NCBI GenBank assembly: GCA_964585225.1
Contig: CAZPCZ010000021.1
Location: 1 to 18,986, forward strand
Length of the DNA stretch: 18,986 nt
Source: CAZPCZ01 sp964585225
Lineage (GTDB): Bacteria; Patescibacteriota; Patescibacteriia; JACPHY01
Direction: 5' to 3'
Shown: piece after piece, positions 1 through 6,209 of the stretch
Position numbering within the stretch: the stretch's first letter is position 1
Layout of the letters: each line of letters starts with the position of its first letter
Notes under the pieces: model-generated
What the model saw: the letters and a program-made list of their open reading frames with translations, nothing else
What the model was told of the DNA's origin: nothing
Database searches by the model: none
Program-made: the position numbers and the translations under genes

Positions 1-599
1 ATGCCGACGAGCATGAGGACCGCCGTCGCCTGGCCGCCGCGGTCACGGCGATCGCCACCGCTGTACCACCGCATGCGGAGCAGCCAGTCAGAGAGGAGTG
101 CGATGGTTCCGACGAGCACGATGACGATCGTCATGACTCGGATGTCATAGTTCTTGATGTGACTGAGCTCGTGCGCGATGACGCCCTCGAGTTCCTCGTT
201 CGCGAGTCGTTCAATAGCGCCGGTCGTCACCGCGATGGATGCGTGCGCGGGGTCTCGTCCGGTCGCAAACGCGTTCACTGCGGGATCCTGGATGACGTAG
301 ACCTTCGGCGTTTGGAGCCCAGCGGTGATCGCGAGGTTCTCGACGATTCGGTAGAGGTATGGATGATCGCGTTTCTCAACCGCTCGCGCTCCTGACGTCC
401 AGAGCGCAACGCGATCGCCGCCGTAGTACGAAAACACTGCCATCCCAGCGGAGACCACGATCGCGACGATGAGGCCGCCCGCTCCCGCACCGCTCCCAAG
501 GACGAGATCGTACGCGTAGCCGATGAGGAGGATGATGAGGACGAAGATCGTGATGAGCACCCACGTGCGACGCTTATTGGACGTAACTTGATTGTACAT
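1..599 (-). CDS. htpX: HtpX-type M48 zinc metalloprotease (N-terminal part, cut by window edge)
   Basis: I translated this frame by hand; 199 codons are visible from ATG at 599 and the C-terminus lies beyond the window. Residues about 13-27 and 41-57 form two hydrophobic membrane segments. The zinc-binding HEXXH motif is HELSH at residues 143-147, within the typical context EELEGVIAHELSHIKNYD, and a further hydrophobic stretch follows at about 154-170. M48 HtpX proteins are inner-membrane proteases that degrade misfolded membrane proteins. The third zinc ligand (a downstream Glu) lies outside the window. A purine-rich GGAGAGGAG precedes the ATG. It lies downstream of lemA on the same strand, a common pairing, so the two are probably co-transcribed. 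A repeat element fills the space between them. Confidence 0.9.
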   Translation of the reverse strand, partial: MYNQVTSNKRRTWVLITIFVLIILLIGYAYDLVLGSGAGAGGLIVAIVVSAGMAVFSYYGGDRVALWTSGARAVEKRDHPYLYRIVENLAITAGLQTPKVYVIQDPAVNAFATGRDPAHASIAVTTGAIERLANEELEGVIAHELSHIKNYDIRVMTIVIVLVGTIALLSDWLLRMRWYSGGDRRDRGGQATAVLMLVG

Positions 600-608
600 C
601 TCCTCTCC

Positions 609-680
609 GTCATCCTGAGCGAAGCGAAGGATCTCACATGCACGGTGTGGGATCCTTCGGGCTCCGGCCCTCAGGATGAC
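609..680. repeat. Nested inverted repeat between lemA and htpX
   Basis: The outer arms GTCATCCTGAG (609-619) and CTCAGGATGAC (670-680) are perfect 11-bp complements. The inner arms CGAAGGATC (625-633) and GATCCTTCG (651-659) are perfect 9-bp complements. The left arm runs on as CGAAGCGAAGGATC, a dispersed intergenic repeat that I recall from many unrelated bacterial genomes. In RNA it would form a long hairpin within the lemA-htpX message, where it could affect message stability. No T-run follows, so I do not call it a terminator. Confidence 0.8.
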
Positions 681-693
681 CGAAACTGAAGCT

Positions 694-1260
694 TCAGAAT
701 TTCACTTTTGGAACTTCTCGTACGACCGACGCTTCAGTTTCGGTCAGCTCGAAGAACTCCTTCTCTTGGAAGCGGAACAGGTTCCCGATGATGTTCGGCG
801 GGAAGTGCTGGAGCTTCGTGTTGTACTCGCGGACGTTCGCATTGTAGAACCGCCAGGATGCCTGGATCTTGTCCTCCGCGTCGCGGAGTTCATCTTGGAG
901 CTGGAGGAAGTTCTGGTTCGCCTTGAGATCGGGGTAGCTCTCGGACACCGCGAAGAGCGACTTCAGGGTTTGCGAGAGCATGTTTTCGGATTTCGCGTGT
1001 TCAGCGAGCGTCGTTGCGCCCATCGCGGCGTTCCGCGCCGCGGTGACCTTCTCAAATGTCGAGGCCTCGTGCTTCGCGTACGCCTTCACGGTCTCCACGA
1101 GGTTCGGGATGAGGTTGTACCGCCGCTTCATCTGCACCTCGACGTCCGACCACGATTCCTGTGCGCGGTTCCGGAGCGTGACGAATCGGTTGTAGGCGAA
1201 GATCGCCCAGATGAGGACGAGGACCAGGACGAGAACCAGGATGAGAAGCGGGGTGGACAT
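694..1260 (-). CDS. lemA: LemA family membrane protein
   Basis: The 188-residue protein has one N-terminal transmembrane segment (about residues 4-22, rich in Leu/Val/Ile) and then the all-helical LemA domain. Family signatures are WSDVEVQMKRRYNLIPNLVE after the membrane segment, ENMLSQTLKSLFAVSESYPDL in the middle, RFYNANVREYN, and the usual C-terminal end FELTETEASVVREVPKVKF. Family length is normal. The molecular function of LemA is not settled. It often neighbours HtpX-type proteases, as here. The ATG at 1260 has no clear Shine-Dalgarno sequence, and TATACT lies only 9 bases upstream, so the message may be leaderless. A perfect 12-bp palindrome (686-697) overlaps the stop codon. Confidence 0.93.
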   Translation of the reverse strand: MSTPLLILVLVLVLVLIWAIFAYNRFVTLRNRAQESWSDVEVQMKRRYNLIPNLVETVKAYAKHEASTFEKVTAARNAAMGATTLAEHAKSENMLSQTLKSLFAVSESYPDLKANQNFLQLQDELRDAEDKIQASWRFYNANVREYNTKLQHFPPNIIGNLFRFQEKEFFELTETEASVVREVPKVKF

Positions 1261-1276
1261 AGTATGATAGTATACC
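1261..1276. promoter_or_regulatory. Possible overlapping divergent -10 elements between lemA and the phosphohexomutase gene
   Basis: Only 44 bp separate the two divergent start codons. The plus strand has TATGAT at 1263-1268 and the minus strand has TATACT at 1274-1269. Each lies at a workable distance from the gene it would serve: about 30 nt of leader for the plus gene, and essentially no leader for lemA. I see no good -35 hexamer for either, so this is a weak call based on hexamers and geometry. Confidence 0.35.
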
Positions 1277-1304
1277 GATGCGGATGGCAGTCCGTCAAAG
1301 CAAC

Positions 1305-2681
1305 ATGACGCCCATCAACACAGCCATCTTCAAGGCCTACGACATCCGTGGCGTCGTGCCGGGAGAGATTGACGAGGAGATTGCAGAGCGCGTCGGGCGG
1401 GCAATGGTCATCCACACCCATGCGACGTCAGTGCTCGTCGGTCGCGACATGCGGACCTCGAGCCCGGCGCTCGCCGGCGCGGTCATCCGCGGCGTCCGAG
1501 CGCAAGGCGCCGAGGCAATCGACATCGGTCTCTGCTCGACGCCGATGTTCAATTTTGCGGTCGCATCGACATTCGGGCAGGTTACTGGCCCCGACGCTCG
1601 GGTCGGGGCAGGTGTCATGGTTTCCGCGTCGCACAACCCGGCGAAGTACAACGGGTTCAAACTTGACTACGGCGACGTACTGCCGGTGAGCGCGGTGACT
1701 GGCATGCGGGAGATCCAGCAGCTCGTCGAGCATGGGCAATTCCCGAACAGCGCGAGGGGAGGCGTTCGTACGACATCAGTGCTCGATGCGTACCTCGCGC
1801 GGGTCACCTCCATCGTCAACCCAGAGACGCTCCCGCCATTCCGCATGGTCGTGGATTGTGGGAATGGTATGGGTGGGCACACGATGCCACACCTCGCCCC
1901 ATTGATCCCGGGCGAGGTGGTTCGCATGTTCTGGGAGCTCGACGGGACGTTCCCGAACCACGAGCCGAACCCGATCAAACCTGAGAATGTCCGCGACCTG
2001 ATCACGGCGGTGCGCGACGCGAAGGCACATGTCGGTTTCGCGTACGACGGCGACGCCGATCGGCTCGGTGTGGTTGATGAGCGTGGGGAACTCGTCCGTG
2101 GTGACCTGCTCACCGTGCTGCTCGCCCGCGAGATCCTCCGGCAGCATCCCGGCGCAACCATCCTCTACGACCTCCGCGCGAGCCGCATCGTCGCAGAGGA
2201 AGTGCGGCGCGCTGGCGGCGTCCCACAGCCGACCCGTGTCGGACACGCGCTCATCAAGAAGCACTTCCGGGAAGCCGGTGCTGCGTTCGCGGGCGAACTC
2301 TCGAGTCATTTCTACTTCAAGGATTTCTACGGCGTCGAGTGCACGGAACTCGCGATGCTCATGGTGCTCAAGGTGATGGGGGCCGTGCGCAAGCCGATTT
2401 CGGAACTCATGCGTCCGCTCCAGCGGTACCACCATTCCGGTGAGATCAACTTCGAGGTTGAGGAGAAGGATGCAGTGCTTCAGCACCTCGAGGAGCGGTT
2501 TACCAAACAGGCGAAGAGCGTCTCGCGCCTCGATGGGCTCTCATTCGATATGGGGCCGTGGTGGTTCAACGTCCGACCATCGAACACCGAACCGCTCCTT
2601 CGCCTCGTCGTCGAGACGCCGACGCAGAAGGAGACGGAGTCGCGCGTCGCGGAGCTCGCCGCTGCCATTGAGGGGAGATAG
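1305..2681 (+). CDS. Phosphomannomutase/phosphoglucomutase (alpha-D-phosphohexomutase)
   Basis: The 458-residue enzyme would interconvert hexose 6- and 1-phosphates (mannose and/or glucose), supplying sugar nucleotides for envelope polysaccharides. All four family motifs are present. The phosphoserine loop is VSASHNPAKYNGFKL with the catalytic Ser at residue 109. The Mg-binding loop DGDADR is at 248-253. The sugar-binding loop GELSSH (usually GEMSGH) is at 330-335. The phosphate-binding loop RPSNTEP is at 424-430. I chose ATG 1305 because the family begins near FKAYDIRG. In-frame ATGs at 1278 and 1284 would add 9 or 7 residues, and no start has a strong ribosome site. Substrate preference cannot be read from the sequence. 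The gene has no internal repeat, unlike several neighbours. Confidence 0.93.
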   Translation: MTPINTAIFKAYDIRGVVPGEIDEEIAERVGRAMVIHTHATSVLVGRDMRTSSPALAGAVIRGVRAQGAEAIDIGLCSTPMFNFAVASTFGQVTGPDARVGAGVMVSASHNPAKYNGFKLDYGDVLPVSAVTGMREIQQLVEHGQFPNSARGGVRTTSVLDAYLARVTSIVNPETLPPFRMVVDCGNGMGGHTMPHLAPLIPGEVVRMFWELDGTFPNHEPNPIKPENVRDLITAVRDAKAHVGFAYDGDADRLGVVDERGELVRGDLLTVLLAREILRQHPGATILYDLRASRIVAEEVRRAGGVPQPTRVGHALIKKHFREAGAAFAGELSSHFYFKDFYGVECTELAMLMVLKVMGAVRKPISELMRPLQRYHHSGEINFEVEEKDAVLQHLEERFTKQAKSVSRLDGLSFDMGPWWFNVRPSNTEPLLRLVVETPTQKETESRVAELAAAIEGR

Positions 2682-2688
2682 GGAGATA

Positions 2689-2721
2689 GAAAAGCGGCCC
2701 CGTCTTGCGAACGGGACCGCC
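2689..2721 (-). terminator. Rho-independent-type terminator reading on the minus strand
   Basis: The arms are GCGGCCCCGT (2695-2704) and ACGGGACCGC (2712-2721), giving 9 of 10 pairs with a 7-nt loop. Read on the minus strand the hairpin is followed directly by TTTTCT (2694-2689), the usual layout of an intrinsic terminator. On the plus strand CAGTGG follows, with no T-run. It therefore fits a minus-strand transcript better than the end of the phosphohexomutase gene. Confidence 0.6.
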
Positions 2722-2787
2722 AGTGGCCAGCCGGAGGAACCTCTGTCGTCAGGGGGGCAACGGCCAGAATGGGACCTACCGAAGGCC
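2689..2787 (-). ncRNA. Candidate small RNA of about 95-100 nt (no family recognised)
   Basis: The unit is bounded by a consensus-like sigma70 promoter upstream (2822-2794) and a hairpin with a T-tract downstream. I see no convincing start-codon ORF in it. The predicted 5' end near 2787 gives a transcript starting around GGCC followed by UUCGG. GTGGCC near the 5' end can pair with GGCCAC at 2724-2729, closing most of the molecule ahead of the terminator. AGAGG/CCUC and UGGCC/GGCCA offer inner helices. I looked for signal recognition particle RNA (the GGAA tetraloop with AAGCAGC) and for tRNA features and found neither. The RNA is antisense to nothing here and would be free-standing. The call rests on the promoter and terminator; conservation is untested. 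Confidence 0.45.
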
Positions 2788-2793
2788 ACCTTC

Positions 2794-2822
2794 AGAATAG
2801 GATACGTATCGGACGGTGTCAA
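2794..2822 (-). promoter_or_regulatory. Sigma70-type promoter reading on the minus strand
   Basis: On the minus strand TTGACA (2822-2817, perfect -35 consensus) is followed by a 17-bp spacer and TATTCT (2799-2794, 5 of 6 matches to TATAAT). This is the closest match to a housekeeping promoter that I found in the window. It points away from murI toward the hairpin at 2689-2721, with no protein gene between. The predicted transcription start is about 2787. Confidence 0.6.
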
Positions 2823-2834
2823 GGGGGTACGGGA

Positions 2835-2876
2835 GGGGGACCACCGCCTCCGGCGGCGGTGCCCGGAGGTTCCCCC
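2835..2876. repeat. Two-tier inverted repeat just upstream of murI
   Basis: The inner stem pairs CACCGCC (2842-2848) with GGCGGTG (2855-2861) around a 6-nt loop. The outer arms GGGGGAC (2835-2841) and GTTCCCCC (2869-2876) pair with one bulge. The only GGAGG near murI (2865-2869) lies between the inner and outer arms, so the structure could hold back the ribosome site. That regulatory reading is inference. It may simply be another dispersed element of the kind found inside nearby genes. Confidence 0.6.
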
Positions 2877-2883
2877 ACGATCT

Positions 2884-3777
2884 ATGATCGGTGTCTTCGA
2901 TTCTGGAATCGGTGGGTTGACGGTCATGCGGGAGCTTCTTCGGGAGGTTCCGGAGTGCGGGTTTGTGTACCTTGGGGATACCGCGCGCACCCCGTACGGC
3001 TCGAAGAGTCCCGAGACGGTGCGTCGCTACGCGCGAGAGGATGCGCAGTTCCTCCTCGATCGCGGGTGCCAGCTCATCGTCGTCGCATGCAACACCGCAT
3101 CCGCGCTCGCGGCAGACGATCTCCGTGCTGCATTCCCACACGTGCCGATCGTCGAGGTGGTCACACCAGCAGTGACGGCGGCCGTCGAGGCGACGCGGAC
3201 CGGCCGCATCGGCATCATCGGCACGCGCGCAACGATCGCCTCCGGCGTGTACGAACGTGAAATTGCCCGGGCAAGTACTCGAGCGTTCCCTCCCCCTCGT
3301 TCTGAGCGGTTCTCCCCTTGTCGCCGACAGGGGGAACGAGAGGGGGTTCGTGCAAAGCACGAGGGGGAGCGGGAGGGGGTGGGGTCTCTCACCGTGCACA
3401 CACGATCGTGTCCGCTCCTCGTCCCGCTCGTGGAGGAAGGCTGGCTCGATGTGCCTGAAACCGTGAGCATTATTCGCACGTACCTCGCGTCACTACACGC
3501 GACGGAGGTGGACACACTCATCCTCGGATGCACGCACTACCCGCTCCTTGAGCCCGTGATCGCGCAGGAGATGGGAGAGGGGGTGACGATTGTGAATCCG
3601 GCGCGGGCGGTCGCGAGCGAAGTCCGCAAGCAGTTTGAACGAGACGCTTTGCTCGCGAGCGCGTGCCGGGGGACGAGTCGCGCGTTCCACTTCACGGACA
3701 CGACGCCGCACACCGAGCGCCTCGCCTCTGAGTGGCTCGGGACCCCCGTTCGCCTCGAACTCGTTGAGGTACCGTGA
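2884..3777 (+). CDS. murI: Glutamate racemase with an internal repeat-encoded insertion
   Basis: The 297-residue enzyme converts L- to D-glutamate for peptidoglycan. It starts with the family hallmark MIGVFDSGIGGLTV, which fixes the start at ATG 2884 although the frame stays open far upstream. The two catalytic cysteines are in VVACNTASA and LILGCTHYPLL, and YLGDTARTPYG is the substrate loop. Residues about 135-167 (Arg/Pro/Glu/Gly-rich) have no place in the family. They lie between YEREIARAS and LTVHTRSCPLLVPLVEEG, which are usually joined by a few residues, and they coincide with the C-rich/G-rich inverted repeat at 3287-3384. The frame is kept and both catalytic motifs survive, so the enzyme is probably active. 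GGAGG at 2865-2869 is 14 bases from the start. Confidence 0.94.
   Translation: MIGVFDSGIGGLTVMRELLREVPECGFVYLGDTARTPYGSKSPETVRRYAREDAQFLLDRGCQLIVVACNTASALAADDLRAAFPHVPIVEVVTPAVTAAVEATRTGRIGIIGTRATIASGVYEREIARASTRAFPPPRSERFSPCRRQGEREGVRAKHEGEREGVGSLTVHTRSCPLLVPLVEEGWLDVPETVSIIRTYLASLHATEVDTLILGCTHYPLLEPVIAQEMGEGVTIVNPARAVASEVRKQFERDALLASACRGTSRAFHFTDTTPHTERLASEWLGTPVRLELVEVP
3287..3384 (+). repeat. C-rich/G-rich inverted-repeat element inside murI
   Basis: The left end TCCCTCCCCCTCG faces the right end GGGAGGGGGTGGGG. Within it CCCCCTCGTT faces AACGAGAGGGGG, and a perfect hairpin TCGTGC-AAA-GCACGA lies near the right side. The 11-mer CTCGTTCTGAG (3296-3306) recurs exactly in the intergenic element at 14739-14749. 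The G-rich right end recurs in the pheT (9034-9089) and dnaE (13021-13082) insertions. It encodes murI residues about 135-167 without a stop. Confidence 0.8.
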
Positions 3778-3796
3778 TACGATGAGGGTGAGTAGC

Positions 3797-3844
3797 GAGG
3801 CGTAGAAGGAATACACCTCTACACCTTTTATTCCTCTACGCCTC
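3797..3844. repeat. Imperfect inverted repeat between murI and rseP
   Basis: GAGGCGTAGAAGGAATA (3797-3813) is the reverse complement of TATTCCTCTACGCCTC (3829-3844) apart from one bulged base. The loop holds further CTCTACA/ACACCTC-like repeats with a period of about seven. It occupies most of the 92-bp gap before rseP. I saw no terminator T-run and no clear ribosome site. Confidence 0.65.
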
Positions 3845-3869
3845 CGTTGGTACACCTCCGTCACTCATT

Positions 3870-5030
3870 GTGTTCGCCATCCTCGTCTTCATCCTCATCC
3901 TCGGCCTCCTCGTCTTCGTTCACGAGGCGGGGCATTTCGTTGTCGCGAAGCGTGCCGGGATGAACGTCGAGGAGTTCGGATTTGGTTTCCCTCCGCGCAT
4001 CATCGGCGTGCAGAAGGTGAGCGGGCGTTGGCGTGTCGTCACTCGTCACTCGTCACTCGTCACTCGTCACTCCACAATCTACTCCCTGAACTGGGTACCG
4101 TTGGGCGGATTCGTCCGCATCACCGGAGAGAACGGCGCGGACACCGATGATCCAAAGAACTTCGCAGCCAAGCCTCGGTGGCAGCGTGCACTTGTGGACG
4201 TCGCGGGCGTCGCGATGAATCTCGTCCTCGCGATCGCGATCTTCTCCGGCATCTACGCGGTTGGCGCGCCGCAGGTGCTCGAAGGGCTCCCACCAGGCGC
4301 CGTGGTACGAGATCGGCAGGCGTCCATCATGGGCGTGCTCACGGGGAGTCCGGCGGCGACCGCCGGCGTGCAACCCGGGGACGTCATCGCGTCGGTGGAC
4401 GGCCGCACGTTCACCGACGTTACCGACGTCCAGCGGTACATTCGTGAGCGCGGCGAGGAGGAGATCGAAATTGCGATTGATCGGAAGGGCGTCGCGCGGA
4501 CGTTCCGTGTTCGGCCGGGTCCGCTCCCCGGCGTTGAGTACCCAGGCATCGGCGTGCAGCTCGTCCCGACCGGGACGGTGCGGTTCCCACCGCACGTTGC
4601 CGTGTGGTATGGCATCCGGACAACCGGCGTGGTCATCGTGGACATCCTCCGTGCACTCGGGAACCTCGTCCACGGGCTCGCGACTCAGCGCGCGGTGACC
4701 GTGGACATCGCGGGTCCGGTTGGCATCGCGGTGCTCACCGGGCAGGTCGTCCAGCTCGGGTTCATCCACCTCCTCCAGTTCACCGCCGTCCTCTCCGCGA
4801 ACCTCGCGCTCCTGAACGTCCTCCCGTTCCCCGCGCTCGATGGCGGGCGCCTGTTTCTCCTCGTTGTTGAAGTGATCCGTCGGCGTTCGCTCACGAGACG
4901 CGTCGAGAACCTCATCCACACGATTGGGTTCGGGATCCTCCTCCTCCTTGTCGTGGCGGTGACGTACCGGGACATCGTCGTGTTCGGCGGGAGCATCATG
5001 TCGTCGATCCGATCGGCTGTTGGGTTTTAA
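3870..5030 (+). CDS. rseP: RseP-type site-2 intramembrane zinc protease
   Basis: The 386-residue membrane protease has the first-helix zinc motif HEAGH at residues 18-22, the second motif NVLPFPALDGGRL with the zinc-ligand Asp at 324, and one PDZ domain at about 144-215 (SPAATAGVQPGDVIASVDG). Hydrophobic helices lie at about 2-17, 110-132, 285-315 and 345-370. In other bacteria the family cleaves anti-sigma factors and leftover signal peptides within the membrane. The start is GTG 3870, since the protein must begin just before the first helix and no better codon is available. Residues about 56-67 (VTRHSSL repeated) come from five TCGTCAC units and precede the conserved YSLNWVPLGGF, a loop on the cytoplasmic side. 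The catalytic motifs are intact. Confidence 0.92.
   Translation: MFAILVFILILGLLVFVHEAGHFVVAKRAGMNVEEFGFGFPPRIIGVQKVSGRWRVVTRHSSLVTRHSTIYSLNWVPLGGFVRITGENGADTDDPKNFAAKPRWQRALVDVAGVAMNLVLAIAIFSGIYAVGAPQVLEGLPPGAVVRDRQASIMGVLTGSPAATAGVQPGDVIASVDGRTFTDVTDVQRYIRERGEEEIEIAIDRKGVARTFRVRPGPLPGVEYPGIGVQLVPTGTVRFPPHVAVWYGIRTTGVVIVDILRALGNLVHGLATQRAVTVDIAGPVGIAVLTGQVVQLGFIHLLQFTAVLSANLALLNVLPFPALDGGRLFLLVVEVIRRRSLTRRVENLIHTIGFGILLLLVVAVTYRDIVVFGGSIMSSIRSAVGF
4036..4070 (+). repeat. Tandem heptamer TCGTCAC x5 inside rseP
   Basis: Five identical 7-bp units (4036-4042, 4043-4049, 4050-4056, 4057-4063, 4064-4070) give 35 bp of perfect tandem repeat. Translated, it yields a seven-residue peptide repeat, VTRHSSL, because 7 and 3 share no factor. 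Slipped-strand mispairing could readily change its length. Confidence 0.95.
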
Positions 5031-5037
5031 TGAGAGC

Positions 5038-5070
5038 GATCCGAATGATCCGAATTCGGGGCATTCGGAT
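5038..5070. repeat. Nonamer repeat and hairpin between rseP and pheS
   Basis: GATCCGAAT occurs twice in tandem (5038-5046, 5047-5055). The second copy pairs with ATTCGGAT (5063-5070) across a 7-nt loop, an 8-bp perfect stem. Degenerate copies run on to about 5079. It lies in the 66-bp gap before pheS, upstream of the AGGA ribosome site at 5085-5088. Confidence 0.75.
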
Positions 5071-5096
5071 GGAATTCGTAGATTAGGATCGCCTGT

Positions 5097-6209
5097 ATGC
5101 GTGAGCAGCTCGAACAACTTCGTCGTGATGCACAAGCCCGCATCACCGCCACGCATGATGCGGCGGCACTCGAGCGCGTCGAGCTTGAGCTCCTCGGGCG
5201 CAAGCAGGGGGAGCTCACGGCGATCCTCCATGGCCTCGGTGGTCTGTCACCGGCAGATCGAAAGGCGGTTGGCGCGTTCGCGAATGAGGTCAAGGCGGAG
5301 ATCGAGCGGCTGCTCGCCGAGAAACACCGCGAGTTCGAGCGCGGCCGACTGGCGGATCTGTCTGAGTCCGAATGGATTGACGTGACGGCGCCCGGGCAAC
5401 GGCCGCCCAGCGGGTACGAACATCCCCTCAGTCAGGCGATTCGCGACATCACCGCGATCTTCGAGCGGATCGGCTTCATCCGCGTCCGACACCCAGAGGT
5501 GGACTCGGATTACTACGCGTTCGAGGCGTTGAACATGCCGACGGATCACCCGGCGAGGGATGAGTGGGAGACGTTCTTCGTGAGGGCAGAGGGAAGAGGG
5601 CAGAGGGAAGAGGGTCGGCGCCTCGTCCTTACTCCTCACACGTCGAACGGGCAGGTGCGGGAGATGGAGAAGGGGATCTTACCGATCCGCATGGTGAACA
5701 TCGGGAAGTGCTACCGTCGGCAAATCGATGCGACGCACACGCCGATGTTCCATCAATTCGAGGGACTCCTCGTGGACCGCGACGTTGCGGTGACGCACCT
5801 CAAGGGGACGCTCGACTATTTCGTCAAATCGTACTTCGGCCCCGATCGCCGCACGCGTCTCCGTCCGTTCCACTTTCAGTTCACGGAGCCGAGCTTTGAA
5901 ATTGACATCTCATGCGCGGTGTGCGGAGGGAGCGGGCGTAGCGGCGGCCTTCAGGCCGCCACACGTGGAGGACTAAAGTCCTCCACTACAAACGGCGACC
6001 GCTGCCGCACCTGCAAATCCGGCTGGCTCGAGCTCGGTGGCGCGGGTATGGTACACCCGAATGTCCTGAAAGCGGGTGGGATTGATCCCGATGAGAACTC
6101 GGGGTTTGCGTTCGGTTGGGGGGTGGAGCGCGTCCTCATGATGAAAGCGGGGATCAACGATATTCGGCTTCTGTACTCCAATGACCTTCGCTACCTCCAA
6201 CAGTTCTAG
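5097..6209 (+). CDS. pheS: Phenylalanyl-tRNA synthetase alpha subunit with two repeat-encoded insertions
   Basis: The 370-residue class II synthetase subunit has an N-terminal coiled-coil region (about 1-85). Motif 2 is GKCYRRQIDATHTPMFHQFE, with FTEPSFEIDISC after it, and motif 3 is GFAFGWGVERVLMMKAGI. The four cysteines of the metal-binding-like loop are C273, C276, C303 and C306. Two foreign-looking inserts are visible. Residues about 164-172 (Glu/Gly/Arg-rich) come from a purine heptamer repeat before LTPHTSNGQVR. Residues about 281-298 come from a two-hairpin element between the two Cys pairs, where relatives have a very short linker. ATG 5097 has AGGA 8 bases upstream. It pairs with PheT to charge tRNA-Phe. 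The 3' end overlaps the next gene by 29 bp. Confidence 0.95.
   Translation: MREQLEQLRRDAQARITATHDAAALERVELELLGRKQGELTAILHGLGGLSPADRKAVGAFANEVKAEIERLLAEKHREFERGRLADLSESEWIDVTAPGQRPPSGYEHPLSQAIRDITAIFERIGFIRVRHPEVDSDYYAFEALNMPTDHPARDEWETFFVRAEGRGQREEGRRLVLTPHTSNGQVREMEKGILPIRMVNIGKCYRRQIDATHTPMFHQFEGLLVDRDVAVTHLKGTLDYFVKSYFGPDRRTRLRPFHFQFTEPSFEIDISCAVCGGSGRSGGLQAATRGGLKSSTTNGDRCRTCKSGWLELGGAGMVHPNVLKAGGIDPDENSGFAFGWGVERVLMMKAGINDIRLLYSNDLRYLQQF
5586..5613 (+). repeat. Tandem purine heptamer (GCAGAGG/GAAGAGG) x4 inside pheS
   Basis: GCAGAGG and GAAGAGG alternate twice (5586-5592, 5593-5599, 5600-5606, 5607-5613), so the exact period is 14 and the underlying period is 7. It encodes an Arg/Glu/Gly stretch in a loop of PheS. 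It lacks the RTCA core of the other heptamers in this window. Confidence 0.9.
5938..5989 (+). repeat. Two-hairpin GTAG...CTAC element inside pheS
   Basis: The 52-bp element starts GTAG and ends CTAC. The left hairpin is GGCGGCC-TTCA-GGCCGCC (7-bp stem) and the right hairpin is GTGGAGGAC-TAAA-GTCCTCCAC (9-bp stem), joined by a short ACAC linker. The same plan (GTAG, hairpin with TTCA loop, CACG-like linker, hairpin with TRAA-type loop, CTAC) is seen in pheT at 7792-7841 and before thrS at 15792-15847. It is read without a stop because the frame passes the terminal TAG as CGT AGC. Confidence 0.9.

Noticed and set aside
1210..1252. Short tandem repeat in the lemA 5' region
   Set aside because: The near-6-bp periodicity follows from the Leu/Val codons of the transmembrane helix, which is a native family feature.
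2682..2883. tRNA or signal recognition particle RNA gene in the phosphohexomutase-murI gap
   Set aside because: No cloverleaf, TTC-loop or CCA-type end was found, and the conserved signal recognition particle loop is missing on both strands.
2440..2883. Longer murI with about 148 extra N-terminal residues
   Set aside because: The open frame upstream overlaps the phosphohexomutase gene in another frame and encodes Arg/Ser-rich shadow sequence; the family starts at MIGVFDSGIGG.
3287..3384. Frameshift or assembly error breaking murI
   Set aside because: The frame is open throughout and both catalytic Cys motifs are read in the same frame on either side, so an insertion is the simpler reading.
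4036..4070. CRISPR array
   Set aside because: The 7-bp units are contiguous with no spacers, lie inside a conserved gene, and no cas genes are present.
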